Assembly (NCBI GenBank): GCA_038245435.1
Contig: JBBRSL010000004.1
Location: forward strand, 1 to 45,832
Direction: 5' to 3'
DNA from: JBBRSL01 sp038245435
Lineage (GTDB): Bacteria; Patescibacteriota; Saccharimonadia; Saccharimonadales; CAIOMD01
Length of the DNA stretch: 45,832 bases
Under the pieces are notes generated by a model. That model had not been told where the DNA came from. It saw only the letters and a program-made list of their open reading frames with translations, and ran no database searches. The position numbers and the translations under genes were made by a program. Below, piece by piece: positions 16,490 to 24,095 of the stretch. Position 1 is the stretch's first letter. The number at the start of each line of letters is the position of its first letter.

Positions 16490-17407
16490 TTAACGATTTT
16501 TATTATCGTGGAAACGCTCGTGGATGCTTTTAAGGTGTGGATCAGTGACGTGTGTATAAATTTGCGTGGTGGCAATGTTGCTGTGGCCAAGCATGGCTTG
16601 TACGCTACGGATGTCGGCACCATTCATGAGTAAGTCGGTTGCAAAACTGTGCCTAAGCGTATGAGGGCTGACGTGCTTAGTTATGCCTGCCAAAAGCGCG
16701 TAGCGGCTCACCAAGCGTTGAATACTACGCGGAGTGAGTCTGCGGTAGTTTCCGGTGGTATTTGTTTGTGCGCGGCCGCTGTAGCTTATGAACAGGGCAG
16801 GGAGATTATCTTCACGTTTATCCAGATACTTTTGGAGCCAATCAGCCGATTCTTGACTAATAAATACCGGCCTATCTTTTTGACCTTTACCACGAACGCT
16901 AAATTCGCGACGTTCAAGGTTAATGTGTGTGCGGTCGATGCCCGTAAGCTCTGATACACGTAAGCCACTGCTAAATAAGAGTTCTAAAATCGCTCTGTCT
17001 CGCAGACCACCTAATTCGTTTGGATTTGGTTGCTGTAATAAGCGGTGAAGCTCGTCGGCATCTAAGAAAGTAACTTTGCTTTTGGGCTGTTTAGCAAGTT
17101 CGATATGATCAGCGCTGAGCGTTTGCCAACCTCGACGACCACAAAATTTTAAGAAGTTACGGAGTGCAATGAGGTGGTAGTTTTGCGTTGCAACACTGAG
17201 CTCATCAGATCTATCGCTACCGAGTTCGTGTAGCCAAAGTCGCCATTTACGAATAAGCTCCTCGGTAATTTCGCCCACACTAATATCGCCAGCATAGTCG
17301 CTCAGCCGGGTAAGGTAGTGGCTATAGTTAGCGACAGTTTTTTTTGAACGATTTTTTTCAATCGTAAGGTATTCAAGATATTGTTCAATGGCTTCGTCGA
17401 GCTGCAT
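16490..17407 (-). CDS. XerC/XerD-family tyrosine recombinase
   Basis: Encodes 305 residues from the chosen start, a normal Xer length. The N-terminal SAM-like DNA-binding domain is followed by a catalytic domain with the active-site Arg in LLFSSGLRVSEL, the Lys in VRGKGQKDR, HTLRH, the second His in MLGHSNI, and the nucleophile Tyr in TTQIYTH. Xer proteins resolve chromosome dimers; a single-recombinase (XerH/XerS-like) system is possible in small genomes. A longer frame opens at 17425, but a TACAAT box at 17414-17419 (minus strand) lies between the two Met codons. The start at 17407 is therefore preferred, giving a leaderless mRNA. Confidence 0.88.
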   Translation of the reverse strand: MQLDEAIEQYLEYLTIEKNRSKKTVANYSHYLTRLSDYAGDISVGEITEELIRKWRLWLHELGSDRSDELSVATQNYHLIALRNFLKFCGRRGWQTLSADHIELAKQPKSKVTFLDADELHRLLQQPNPNELGGLRDRAILELLFSSGLRVSELTGIDRTHINLERREFSVRGKGQKDRPVFISQESADWLQKYLDKREDNLPALFISYSGRAQTNTTGNYRRLTPRSIQRLVSRYALLAGITKHVSPHTLRHSFATDLLMNGADIRSVQAMLGHSNIATTQIYTHVTDPHLKSIHERFHDNKNR

Positions 17408-17426
17408 AATAATATTGTACGACATT

Positions 17427-17504
17427 ATTGGACGTTAGACAGCTGACTTTAGACTTTAGGGAGCCAAGAATCAAACGTCTAACTTCTATCGTCTACTGTC
17501 CAAC
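17427..17504. repeat. heptamer-phased inverted repeat, locus B
   Basis: Five successive 7-mers (ATTGGAC, GTTAGAC, AGCTGAC, TTTAGAC, TTTAGGG; 17427-17461), a 15-base spacer, then four 7-mers (GTCTAAC, TTCTATC, GTCTACT, GTCCAAC; 17477-17504) whose complements have the same NNTNGAC form. It lies between the divergent recombinase and uppP promoters. Confidence 0.7.
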
Positions 17505-17524
17505 TCGTGTTACCATAAGTGGTA

Positions 17525-18322
17525 ATGACGTTTATTGATGCAATAGTGTTAGGCCTTGTTCAGGGCTTAACCGAATTTATTCCAGTGTCCAGCTCGGGCC
17601 ATTTAGTTATCGCCAGTCACTTGCTTGGTACGCCCGAGGCTTTCACATTTGACGTATTACTGAACATTGGCACCTTATTGGCATTAATCATATATTTTCG
17701 TAAGCGTTTGTGGTCGCTCGCAACACGTGCGCTAACCGGTAAAGAGTGGCCATTGCTCGCAAAGCTAGCTGCAGCAACAGTTCCGGCCGTTGCAATTGGG
17801 CTGTTATTTGGTGATCAAATTAAGCGTCTCAACGAGATGCTTCCAGTGGTGATTGTCATGTCATTTGTGATTGGTATTATTATGATTCGTTACGGCGCTG
17901 CACGTAAAGACGCTACTGACGAGCCACTAGAAACATCAGTAACCTGGAAAACTGCTCTAAAAATTGGTGCAGCACAGGCAGTTGCACTTATACCAGGCAC
18001 ATCGCGCTCAGGTATAACCATTTTAGTTGGATTACAGAGTAAATTAAGCGCCGCCAAAGCCGCTGAATTTAGCTTTTTACTCGCAATCCCAATCATATTT
18101 GGTGCGAGCCTTAAAGTATTTTTACTAGATGGTGGGATTGATTACGTTTCGCAAAATGTTGGAGTCGTGATAGTGGGGAACATTGTATCGTTTGGCGCAG
18201 GATTACTCGCGGTAAGCTTTTTGATTCGCTTACTTGGTACGAGTGGCCTAAAATGGTTTGGCTGGTATAGAATAGGACTCGGTGTAGTTTTAAGTATTCT
18301 ATTAATCACTGGAATTATTTAG
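17525..18322 (+). CDS. uppP: undecaprenyl-diphosphatase UppP (BacA)
   Basis: Encodes 265 residues with about seven or eight membrane segments. The two family motifs are present: GLTEFIPVSSSGHL near the N-terminus and PGTSRSGITI in the middle. The enzyme removes a phosphate from undecaprenyl diphosphate to recycle the lipid carrier for wall and glycan synthesis. A GTG two codons upstream (17519) overlaps the promoter region. The TACCAT box at 17511-17516 is 8 bases before the ATG at 17525, so I use that ATG. Confidence 0.95.
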   Translation: MTFIDAIVLGLVQGLTEFIPVSSSGHLVIASHLLGTPEAFTFDVLLNIGTLLALIIYFRKRLWSLATRALTGKEWPLLAKLAAATVPAVAIGLLFGDQIKRLNEMLPVVIVMSFVIGIIMIRYGAARKDATDEPLETSVTWKTALKIGAAQAVALIPGTSRSGITILVGLQSKLSAAKAAEFSFLLAIPIIFGASLKVFLLDGGIDYVSQNVGVVIVGNIVSFGAGLLAVSFLIRLLGTSGLKWFGWYRIGLGVVLSILLITGII

Positions 18323-18343
18323 TTAACAGATAAGGGGACAGTC

Positions 18344-18862
18344 ATGTCAAAGACAATCGAACGAACACTCATTATTCTAAAACCAGATACCGTACAACGT
18401 GGTTTAGTGGGCGAAATTATTACTCGATTTGAAAAAGTCGGTTTAAAGCTCGTCGGAATGAAGATGGTCAGCCCAGACCGTGAACACTATTATTATCACT
18501 ACGAAGACATCGGTAAAATGGTTAGCCGTCGCGGCAAAGAAGTCTTTGATATGACACTTGACGTTATGATGAGTGGCCCAGTTATCGCAGTAGTACTCGA
18601 GGGTATCGAAGCTGCGAGCTTAGTGCGTAAAATGGTAGGTGCAACTGAACCAAAGAGTTCAGACCCTGGCACGATACGCGGCGACTATTCACACATGAGT
18701 TATGCGCACGCTGATGCAAATGCTGTAGGGATTCCAAACATTATTCACGCATCTGGTGATAGTGATGAAGCAAAGCTAGAAATTGCCCATTGGTTTAGCG
18801 GCTCGGAGCTATTTGACTACCAAACAGTCCACGAAGTTTTTACGCAGGCTAAGAAGAAATAA
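18344..18862 (+). CDS. ndk: nucleoside diphosphate kinase
   Basis: Encodes 172 residues, about 20-30 longer than a typical bacterial Ndk. The N-terminal ERTLIILKPDTVQRGLVGEI, the GTIRGDYS motif and the phospho-acceptor His in IPNIIHASGDS are present. The extra length lies between GTIRGDYSHM and the active site and at the C-terminus. Ndk transfers phosphate between NTPs and NDPs. A good AAGGGGA ribosome-binding site precedes the ATG. It follows uppP by 21 bases, probably in the same transcript. Confidence 0.94.
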   Translation: MSKTIERTLIILKPDTVQRGLVGEIITRFEKVGLKLVGMKMVSPDREHYYYHYEDIGKMVSRRGKEVFDMTLDVMMSGPVIAVVLEGIEAASLVRKMVGATEPKSSDPGTIRGDYSHMSYAHADANAVGIPNIIHASGDSDEAKLEIAHWFSGSELFDYQTVHEVFTQAKKK

Positions 18863-18969
18863 ATCCCAAACGAGCGGCCTTTGGCCTTTTCAGCTGCGGC
18901 GTGCTCGAAGCAAGCTTCTGTGCGCGCCTTGCTTCACCGAACCTACGGTTCGACCGCCTTCGGCGGTTA
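18863..18969. other. hairpin-rich tail downstream of tRNA-Arg
   Basis: This gap contains four short hairpins in a row: GGCCTTTGGCC; AAGCAAG paired with CTTGCTT; CGAACCTACGGTTCG; ACCGCCTTCGGCGGT. At its ndk end, TCCCAAACG (18864-18872) repeats nine of ten bases of the tRNA-Arg acceptor/T-stem junction (19011-19020). No gene is seen. Confidence 0.5.
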
Positions 18970-19008
18970 CCAATAAAACAGCCTAGACTAGCTAGGCTGT
19001 TTTATTGG
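18970..19008. terminator. bidirectional terminator between ndk and tRNA-Arg
   Basis: A perfect 17-bp inverted repeat (18970-18986 with 18992-19008) with 5-nt loop, having A/T-rich outer ends on both strands. Its right arm includes the CCA end of the tRNA gene, so the terminator begins exactly at the mature tRNA 3' end. Confidence 0.8.
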
Positions 19009-19080
19009 TATCCCCAAACGGATTCGAACCGCTATCTATTCCTTAGGACGGAAGTATTCTATCCATTGAACTATGGGGAC
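19006..19080 (-). tRNA. tRNA-Arg (CCU)
   Basis: On the minus strand: acceptor GTCCCCA pairs with TGGGGAT (G-U at the first pair), D-arm GTTC/GAAT, anticodon loop GTCCTAA with anticodon CCT, T-arm GCGGTTCGAATCCGT, discriminator A, and encoded CCA. The lowest pair of the anticodon stem (27-43) is C-U, a mismatch. Confidence 0.9.
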
Positions 19081-19179
19081 ATGCGTATGAAATGCATACT
19101 TACTATACCACTGTTAGGGCTCTATTCCAGAACTGGCCACTTACGAGTACAATAAAGGTATAAATAAGCAAACATACAT

Positions 19180-19698
19180 ATGGCAATAAAATATTTTAGC
19201 GACCAATTTGATGACGAAGAAGTTCTTTTGTTATTTCGCAAGCACCCAGTGGTTATGCGTAGGGCAATCGTCGTTGCCTCTGTTGCTCTTTTACTGGGTA
19301 CACTGCCAGCACTGGTAAAGCCTACTTTCGAAGTTTTTTTTGGCGGGCTCGGGCTAGGTTTTTTCCTGGCATTCTTAATTATGTTTTATTCGTGGATTAG
19401 CTGGAACTTTACCGTCTTTATCGTGACAAACATCCGCTTAATACAGGTGACGCAAAAGGGGTTATGGACACGTAGTGTTGTTGATATCGGGCTCGAAAAA
19501 ATACAAACTATTAGCTTTGAAGTACACGGAATGCAAGAAACTTTGCTTGGATTTGGTACAATAGTAGTACAGACATATGTTGGCGAATTGGTTATTCACG
19601 ATGTGCATCACCCTAAGAAGATTCAAAAACGTATGTCCGAAATACTTCGCGAACTTGGCTTTAGCAATGCCGCTCCTGGAGCAGTTTCGCAAGATTAA
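19180..19698 (+). CDS. membrane protein with bacterial PH domain (YdbS/YdbT type)
   Basis: Encodes 172 residues. Two adjacent membrane segments lie at about residues 27-48 and 50-75. A bPH_2-like domain then has the family's pattern of strands (VTNIRLIQVTQKGLW, DIGLEKIQTISFEV, FGTIVVQTYVGELVI) and ends in a basic helix. The exact role is unknown; the family is common in Gram-positive and CPR membranes. It sits 6 bases before the foldase gene, likely as an operon. Confidence 0.75.
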   Translation: MAIKYFSDQFDDEEVLLLFRKHPVVMRRAIVVASVALLLGTLPALVKPTFEVFFGGLGLGFFLAFLIMFYSWISWNFTVFIVTNIRLIQVTQKGLWTRSVVDIGLEKIQTISFEVHGMQETLLGFGTIVVQTYVGELVIHDVHHPKKIQKRMSEILRELGFSNAAPGAVSQD

Positions 19699-19704
19699 TT
19701 ATTC

Positions 19705-20787
19705 ATGACTAAAGACAAGAAATTTTTTAAACGCTCAGGTAAGAAAAGCCGGTTTTTAGCACCCAGAGTTAAACGCAAGCAAGCAGTTGCGCTAACAGAT
19801 GATGCCATACCGCGTATTACCAACGAAACCGTCTCGCAACATCGCGAGGAGGTACTTTCTGGAGCACGTAAATATATCTATCCACTCAAGCATTCACGCC
19901 ATAAGGTAGTGCTGATTTCGGTCACTATTTTAGTGGTGGTGCTTATATCATTTATGTCGTATTTGCTTTTAAGCCTGTATAAGTTTCAAAACACTTCTGA
20001 GTTCACCTACCAGGTTACAAAGATTGTGCCGCTACCAGTTGCAAGGGTAGGGGGTAAGTTTATTTCTTACGAAAATTACCTATTCGAGCTGCGTCGCTAT
20101 ATCCATTATTTCGAATCACAACCAAATGTCGACTTTAATACGCCACAGGGGAAGTCTCAGCTTGATGAGCAGCGCAAAAAAGCACTCGAAAAGGTAGTGG
20201 ATCAAGCATACGTTAAAAAAATGGCTAAAGAACGTAACATTACGGTGTCGAGTGAAGAAGTCGATGTACAGATTAAAATCCTCAGGGAACAGAACCGCCT
20301 TGGTAATGACAGCAAGGTATTTGAAGATGTACTTAAAGATTATTATGGTTGGTCAGTGAGTGACTTTAGGCGTACTATAGCTGACCAGATTTTGGCACAA
20401 AAGTTACGTGCAAGCCTAAACCCTGAAGCTGCAACTAAGGCTAACGATGCTGTTTCGCAGCTCAAGAGTGGTAAAGATTTTGCGACGGTTGCAAAAGAAC
20501 TATCTGAAGATGCAGGCACTAAAGATAAGGGCGGCGAATATGGCTACCTTATAAGTAAAACCGATCGCAGTATTCCTGCACAAATTACCAGTGCACTCTT
20601 TGGGCTTAAAACGGGGCAATATTCCGGTGCAATTGATGTTGGTTACGGGCTCGTTATTGTTAAAAACCTAGGTACAGAAGGTGATAAAGCCAAAGCAGCG
20701 GTTATTGTTATTAAGTACCAAGAGCTTGATAAGTTCTTAAATGACAGTAAGGCTAAGCAAAAAGCCACCGTCTATATCAAGCCTTAG
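19705..20787 (+). CDS. membrane-anchored parvulin-type peptidyl-prolyl isomerase (PrsA/SurA-like foldase)
   Basis: Encodes 360 residues: a basic cytoplasmic tail of about 70, one membrane segment (about 71-93), a SurA-like N-terminal helical region, then a rotamase domain (VSQLKSGKDFATVAKELSED, then KGGEYGYL, ending near YGLVIVKNL). Such proteins fold secreted proteins outside the membrane; pilins and LPXTG proteins are plausible clients. It has a membrane anchor in place of PrsA's lipid anchor. It shares a transcript with the PH-domain gene. Confidence 0.85.
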   Translation: MTKDKKFFKRSGKKSRFLAPRVKRKQAVALTDDAIPRITNETVSQHREEVLSGARKYIYPLKHSRHKVVLISVTILVVVLISFMSYLLLSLYKFQNTSEFTYQVTKIVPLPVARVGGKFISYENYLFELRRYIHYFESQPNVDFNTPQGKSQLDEQRKKALEKVVDQAYVKKMAKERNITVSSEEVDVQIKILREQNRLGNDSKVFEDVLKDYYGWSVSDFRRTIADQILAQKLRASLNPEAATKANDAVSQLKSGKDFATVAKELSEDAGTKDKGGEYGYLISKTDRSIPAQITSALFGLKTGQYSGAIDVGYGLVIVKNLGTEGDKAKAAVIVIKYQELDKFLNDSKAKQKATVYIKP

Positions 20788-20842
20788 GTTGATTGCATAA
20801 CTGGGGCCAATCTGATAAGATAGGCTTTGCTTTTGCAGACAC

Positions 20843-20919
20843 GGGCTCGTGGTGTAGAGGCCTAACATGCCTCCCTGTCACGGAGGAGATCGCCGGTTCG
20901 AATCCGGTCGGGCCCGCCA
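20843..20919 (+). tRNA. tRNA-Asp (GUC)
   Basis: Acceptor GGGCTCG pairs with CGGGCCC, anticodon stem CTCCC with loop containing GTC, T-arm CCGGTTCGAATCCGG, discriminator G, CCA encoded. Confidence 0.95.
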
Positions 20920-20924
20920 AACTA

Positions 20925-20955
20925 AGAAAATCACCGTCAGGGTGGTTTTTTTAGT
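20925..20955 (+). terminator. terminator after tRNA-Asp
   Basis: AAAATCACC and GGGTGGTTTT pair around a GTCA loop and are followed by a T-run. It starts 6 bases after the tRNA. Confidence 0.75.
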
Positions 20956-21171
20956 TTTGAAGCTCGCATGATTCGTCACAGAGGTATTTTTATAACAAGG
21001 CAAGTATCCGAAGATTCGTTTAGGAATCTAGATAGCCTAATTAGTATTACAAAGCCACAAAATTAATGAAACATTAATCGAGCAAGTATATTGTAACTAG
21101 CACTTTTTTATGTACTGTTCAAACAGGGGTATATTTAGTATTATAAGATGTGACTCATGCGCTAAAAAAGT
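20956..21171. other. intergenic gap before the tRNA-Thr/Gly pair
   Basis: No gene is seen. An 11-bp inverted repeat (GCACTTTTTTA at 21100-21110 and its complement at 21163-21173) brackets the presumed tRNA-Thr promoter region, where TTATAAG near 21140 could be the -10. The right arm runs into the first two bases of the tRNA. Confidence 0.4.
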
Positions 21172-21247
21172 GCCACTTTAGCTCAGTTGGTAGAGCGACA
21201 CATTCGTAACGTGTAGGTCAGCAGTTCGATCCTGCTAAGTGGCTCCA
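21172..21247 (+). tRNA. tRNA-Thr (CGU)
   Basis: Acceptor GCCACTT pairs with AAGTGGC, D-arm GCTCAGTTGGTAGAGC, anticodon CGT in loop TTCGTAA, T-arm CAGTTCGATCCTG, discriminator T, CCA encoded. Confidence 0.95.
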
Positions 21248-21249
21248 GA

Positions 21250-21324
21250 GCGGGTATCGTATAACGGCTATTATGTATCCTTCCCAAGGATGAGACGAGA
21301 GTTCGACTCTCTCTACCCGCACCA
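21250..21324 (+). tRNA. tRNA-Gly (CCC)
   Basis: Acceptor GCGGGTA pairs with TACCCGC, anticodon stem ATCCT with loop TCCCAAG... giving CCC, T-arm GAGTTCGACTCTC, discriminator A, CCA encoded. It lies 2 bases after tRNA-Thr, so the two are one transcript. The next ORF begins 6 bases later. Confidence 0.94.
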
Positions 21325-21330
21325 ATACTT

Positions 21331-21687
21331 ATGAATATACAATTATTTTCGAAGAAATATTTTCAGGATAGGCCAGTTCTTTTTCTGAACCTGTTGGTTG
21401 TTTTAGGTGCGCTCATGAACATCATAACGATGCTTTTCATTGATACGAGCCAGACAGTTACAACTATACGTTACGATGTCGCCACTGGTGTCGCGCTTGA
21501 TAGAGGTAGCCCAACAGAACTCTATAGTTTTGCGCTTGCGGCTGTAATTATAGCGGTAACAGCAATTTTGCTTAGTGCTCGCGTATATTGGCAGCGCAGG
21601 GCAGTTAGCTTGGTTATTTTGGCTTTTGCGATTGTGGCACTATTTTTTAACCTCATCGTAAGCAGTATGCTTTTAGCAATACAATAA
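21331..21687 (+). CDS. small membrane protein of unknown function
   Basis: Encodes 118 residues with three predicted membrane segments (about 15-37, 65-83, 90-115) separated by a short polar loop. No family is recognised. The ATG comes only 6 bases after tRNA-Gly with no room for a ribosome-binding site. It must be translated from a processed tRNA transcript or from a leaderless start. It precedes a glycosyltransferase by 13 bases and may support it. Confidence 0.6.
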   Translation: MNIQLFSKKYFQDRPVLFLNLLVVLGALMNIITMLFIDTSQTVTTIRYDVATGVALDRGSPTELYSFALAAVIIAVTAILLSARVYWQRRAVSLVILAFAIVALFFNLIVSSMLLAIQ

Positions 21688-21700
21688 AAGTTATACAGAT

Positions 21701-23314
21701 ATGAAAATTTCTTCAATCGAAATCCCATTGGTCAAAGATAGAGACCACCTGTATAGATTTTTTGAAGTATTGCCCGGAATGCTGAGTTGGTCGGTTTTGG
21801 CTCTACCTATCATTTTGAGTATTGTAAGCCCAGTTATTGCCGCCTACTGTATCATTGCATACTTAATTGTATGGTTTTTAAAGGCTCTGGCTATGAACGT
21901 TCGTATGATACAAGGATATCGACTCATGAATCAAAGTATGGCACTTGATTGGCAAAAGTTGGTTGATGAACTTGATGACCCCAAGGCGACTTTTAAAGAA
22001 TATGAACAAGGCGTGAGCCCAAAGTGGCATGCCCATAACCTACAAACGCAGCTACACAGGCACTCAACGATACTGAAAAGTGATGTTTTTCATGTTGTGA
22101 TTATTGCTTCAGTTAATGAGACCAGAGATGTGCTCGAACCGACCATCCAAAGTGTTATTAAGTCACAATATGACATGAAAAAAGTCATGGTATTTTTGGC
22201 GTACGAAGAACGTGGTGGAGAAGCGATGCGAAAAACGGTATTGCAACTCTGCGAGGATTATGGCGATAACTTCTTTCATATGGAGGCAATTGGTCACCCT
22301 AATAACATTCCTGATGAGATTATCGGTAAGGGCGGCAACATTACGTATGCGGGGCGGAGAATCAAGCAGTACTTAGACCAAAAAGTGATTGCATATGAGA
22401 ATGCGATTGTTACAACGCTGGATTCTGATAATCGTCCTCATCCATCCTATTTTGCGAATGTAACATATGCCTATTTGGCTTGCCCAGACCCTATAACAAC
22501 TTCGTTTCAGCCACTACCAATGTTTATGAATAACATTTGGGATGCACCTGCACCTATGCGCGTAATTGCATCAGGTAATTCGTTTTGGATGTTAGTGCAA
22601 GCACTGCGCCCGCACATGCTCCGTAATTTTGCAGCGCACTCACAGAGCATGCAAACGATTGTCGATACTGATTTTTGGAGTGTTAGAACTATTGTTGAAG
22701 ACGGCCATCAGTACTGGCGAACCTATTTTAGGTATGAGGGTAAACACGACGTTATTCCTATAATGGTACCTATATATCAGGATGCAGTACTGACCGATAA
22801 ATATACTCGGACGCTCAAAGCTCAGTTTGTGCAGCTTCGTCGTTGGGCTTGGGGTGCAAGTGATGTCGCGTATGTGCTTAATACGGGCTGGCGAAAAAAG
22901 AACAAAGTACCAAAATGGGACCTGTTCTTTAAAAGTGTTCGCTTACTGGATGGCCACGTTTCGTGGGCGACAGCACCATTACTTCTGCTTTTGGCTGCCT
23001 TTGTGCCGCTGTACCTTGCGCCCGACGCGAGTTCGAGCCTTGTAGCCAATCAGCTACCCCTGATAGCGAGCCGAATTCAGACGTTTGCTATGCTCGGTTT
23101 ATTCGTCAGTATTTACCTGAGTATTCGCCTATTGCCACCAAAGCCAGCACGCTATAAGGCTCATAGACGTATATTTATTCTGTTGCAATGGGTTCTTTTA
23201 CCAGTAACAACTATTTGCTACAGCGCCGCTGCAGCTTTGTACTCACAAACTCGGTTGATGTTTGGCTGGTACTTAGGTAAGTTTGATGTCACTGAAAAAG
23301 CGGTTAAAAAGTAG
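21701..23314 (+). CDS. membrane glycosyltransferase, GT2 family
   Basis: Encodes 537 residues: two N-terminal membrane segments (about 28-65), a GT-A domain beginning near 125 (HVVIIASVNETRDVLEPTIQS), a DSD metal motif (VTTLDSDNRPHPSYF) near 245, a QLRRWAWG motif matching the QxxRW of processive GT2 enzymes, and three or four C-terminal membrane segments. This is the layout of cellulose- or hyaluronan-synthase-like enzymes that make and export a glycan across the membrane. Sugar and product cannot be told. Convergent with the NrdR-like gene. Confidence 0.8.
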   Translation: MKISSIEIPLVKDRDHLYRFFEVLPGMLSWSVLALPIILSIVSPVIAAYCIIAYLIVWFLKALAMNVRMIQGYRLMNQSMALDWQKLVDELDDPKATFKEYEQGVSPKWHAHNLQTQLHRHSTILKSDVFHVVIIASVNETRDVLEPTIQSVIKSQYDMKKVMVFLAYEERGGEAMRKTVLQLCEDYGDNFFHMEAIGHPNNIPDEIIGKGGNITYAGRRIKQYLDQKVIAYENAIVTTLDSDNRPHPSYFANVTYAYLACPDPITTSFQPLPMFMNNIWDAPAPMRVIASGNSFWMLVQALRPHMLRNFAAHSQSMQTIVDTDFWSVRTIVEDGHQYWRTYFRYEGKHDVIPIMVPIYQDAVLTDKYTRTLKAQFVQLRRWAWGASDVAYVLNTGWRKKNKVPKWDLFFKSVRLLDGHVSWATAPLLLLLAAFVPLYLAPDASSSLVANQLPLIASRIQTFAMLGLFVSIYLSIRLLPPKPARYKAHRRIFILLQWVLLPVTTICYSAAAALYSQTRLMFGWYLGKFDVTEKAVKK

Positions 23315-23319
23315 TACTG

Positions 23320-23766
23320 CTAGTTTTTAAGTTTTTTGCGGACATCGTTACTCAGCTTCATGTCGGTTTGGAATGATAGGTACCGAACAGAAGCCGCCGC
23401 ATTAAAGGCTTTGAGCGTTTGCGCAGTGAGCTTCGAAACAGTGGATGTCTCAATAATGGGCGACATTGGTTTTTTGCGAAATAACTTACCAAGTACCGTG
23501 TCAGTAAGTTCGCGGGCGAGCCCAATTGCGCTGGGTAAATGATCTATTGACCGGTAAATACTCATAAATAGCTTGTCACGCTCAAAGTGCTCTAGTTGCC
23601 CTGAGCGTTTTTTTGCACGTAGAACATCGGTCAGGGCAACCTGTTCAACACTGGTAAATACCGCATGGCATCGTACGCATTCGCGTCTGCGCCAGGTTTG
23701 ACCTAGCCGGACCTGGGGTCGGCTGTTGGTTACTTTTGTTTTATTACCACAATATATGCAAACCAT
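23320..23766 (-). CDS. nrdR: NrdR-like transcriptional repressor (zinc ribbon plus ATP-cone)
   Basis: Encodes 148 residues, the usual NrdR length. The zinc ribbon appears as CIYCG at residues 3-7 and CVRCHAVFTSVEQV near 31-44, joined by SRPQ...WRRRE as in NrdR. The ATP-cone follows (KRSGQLEHFERDKLFMSI). NrdR senses ATP/dATP and represses ribonucleotide reductase genes; none is visible here. The N-terminus is less conserved than usual, so a relative with another target is possible. An 18-bp palindrome overlaps its start codon and could be an autoregulatory site. Confidence 0.82.
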   Translation of the reverse strand: MVCIYCGNKTKVTNSRPQVRLGQTWRRRECVRCHAVFTSVEQVALTDVLRAKKRSGQLEHFERDKLFMSIYRSIDHLPSAIGLARELTDTVLGKLFRKKPMSPIIETSTVSKLTAQTLKAFNAAASVRYLSFQTDMKLSNDVRKKLKN

Positions 23767-23782
23767 GTCTATATATTGACAT
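23765..23782. promoter_or_regulatory. possible operator at the nrdR-like start
   Basis: ATGTC (23765-23769) and GACAT (23778-23782) form a perfect dyad around an 8-bp all-A/T core, overlapping the start codon and the AT-rich presumed -10. Its A/T core and spacing resemble NrdR boxes, but only a single site is seen. Confidence 0.35.
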
Positions 23783-23805
23783 AACGCTATATAAAAAGCG
23801 AGTGG

Positions 23806-23837
23806 AAAAAAGGCGTATCCGCTGTGGATACGCCTTT
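23806..23837 (-). terminator. intrinsic terminator of the 41-codon gene
   Basis: A 12-bp stem (23809-23820 with 23826-23837) and 5-nt loop is followed on the minus strand by six Ts (23811-23806). The orientation shows it ends a minus-strand transcript coming from the small gene at 23848-23973, upstream of the NrdR-like gene. Confidence 0.85.
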
Positions 23838-23847
23838 CTCGAACTAA

Positions 23848-23973
23848 CTAACTAATCTGGTGGGCTTGTGCAGCCGCTCGTCGCATGCGACGGATCCGGT
23901 TCACAAACTCTTTTGATGAGTGCAGTTCTTCGTAGAACAGCTGAAAACTGTCTAGCGGTGAATTGTTACTCAA
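23848..23973 (-). CDS. 41-residue protein with strong promoter, ribosome-binding site and terminator
   Basis: The frame reads TTG (23973) to TAG and gives 41 residues. The N-terminal half is polar and acidic (SPLDSFQLFYEELHSS) and the C-terminal half is basic (KEFVNRIRRMRRAAAQAHQ), probably one or two helices. A GAGG sits exactly 7 bases before the TTG. TTGACT-18-TATAAT lies upstream and a hairpin with a T-run downstream. All four parts of a gene are thus present in the right order. I do not recognise the protein. The Arg-rich helix could bind nucleic acid or a ribosomal partner. The transcript might instead work as an RNA. Confidence 0.7.
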   Translation of the reverse strand: MSNNSPLDSFQLFYEELHSSKEFVNRIRRMRRAAAQAHQIS

Positions 23974-23997
23974 ACAAACGCCTCGTTTAACCTGTTA

Positions 23998-24027
23998 ATT
24001 ATACTCTTTTTGAGCCCTAAAAGTCAA
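23998..24027 (-). promoter_or_regulatory. near-consensus promoter of the 41-codon gene
   Basis: On the minus strand TTGACT (24027-24022), 18-bp spacer, TATAAT (24003-23998). It is one of the strongest sigma-70-type promoters in the window. A hairpin AGAGGT/ACCTCT (24034-24052) lies just upstream, between it and the divergent glycosyltransferase promoter. Confidence 0.8.
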
Positions 24028-24095
24028 CTATTGAGAGGTCTCTACCACCTCTGTTAATTACTGATTCTTTTATAAAAGCTGCTAAAATAGCCCTA

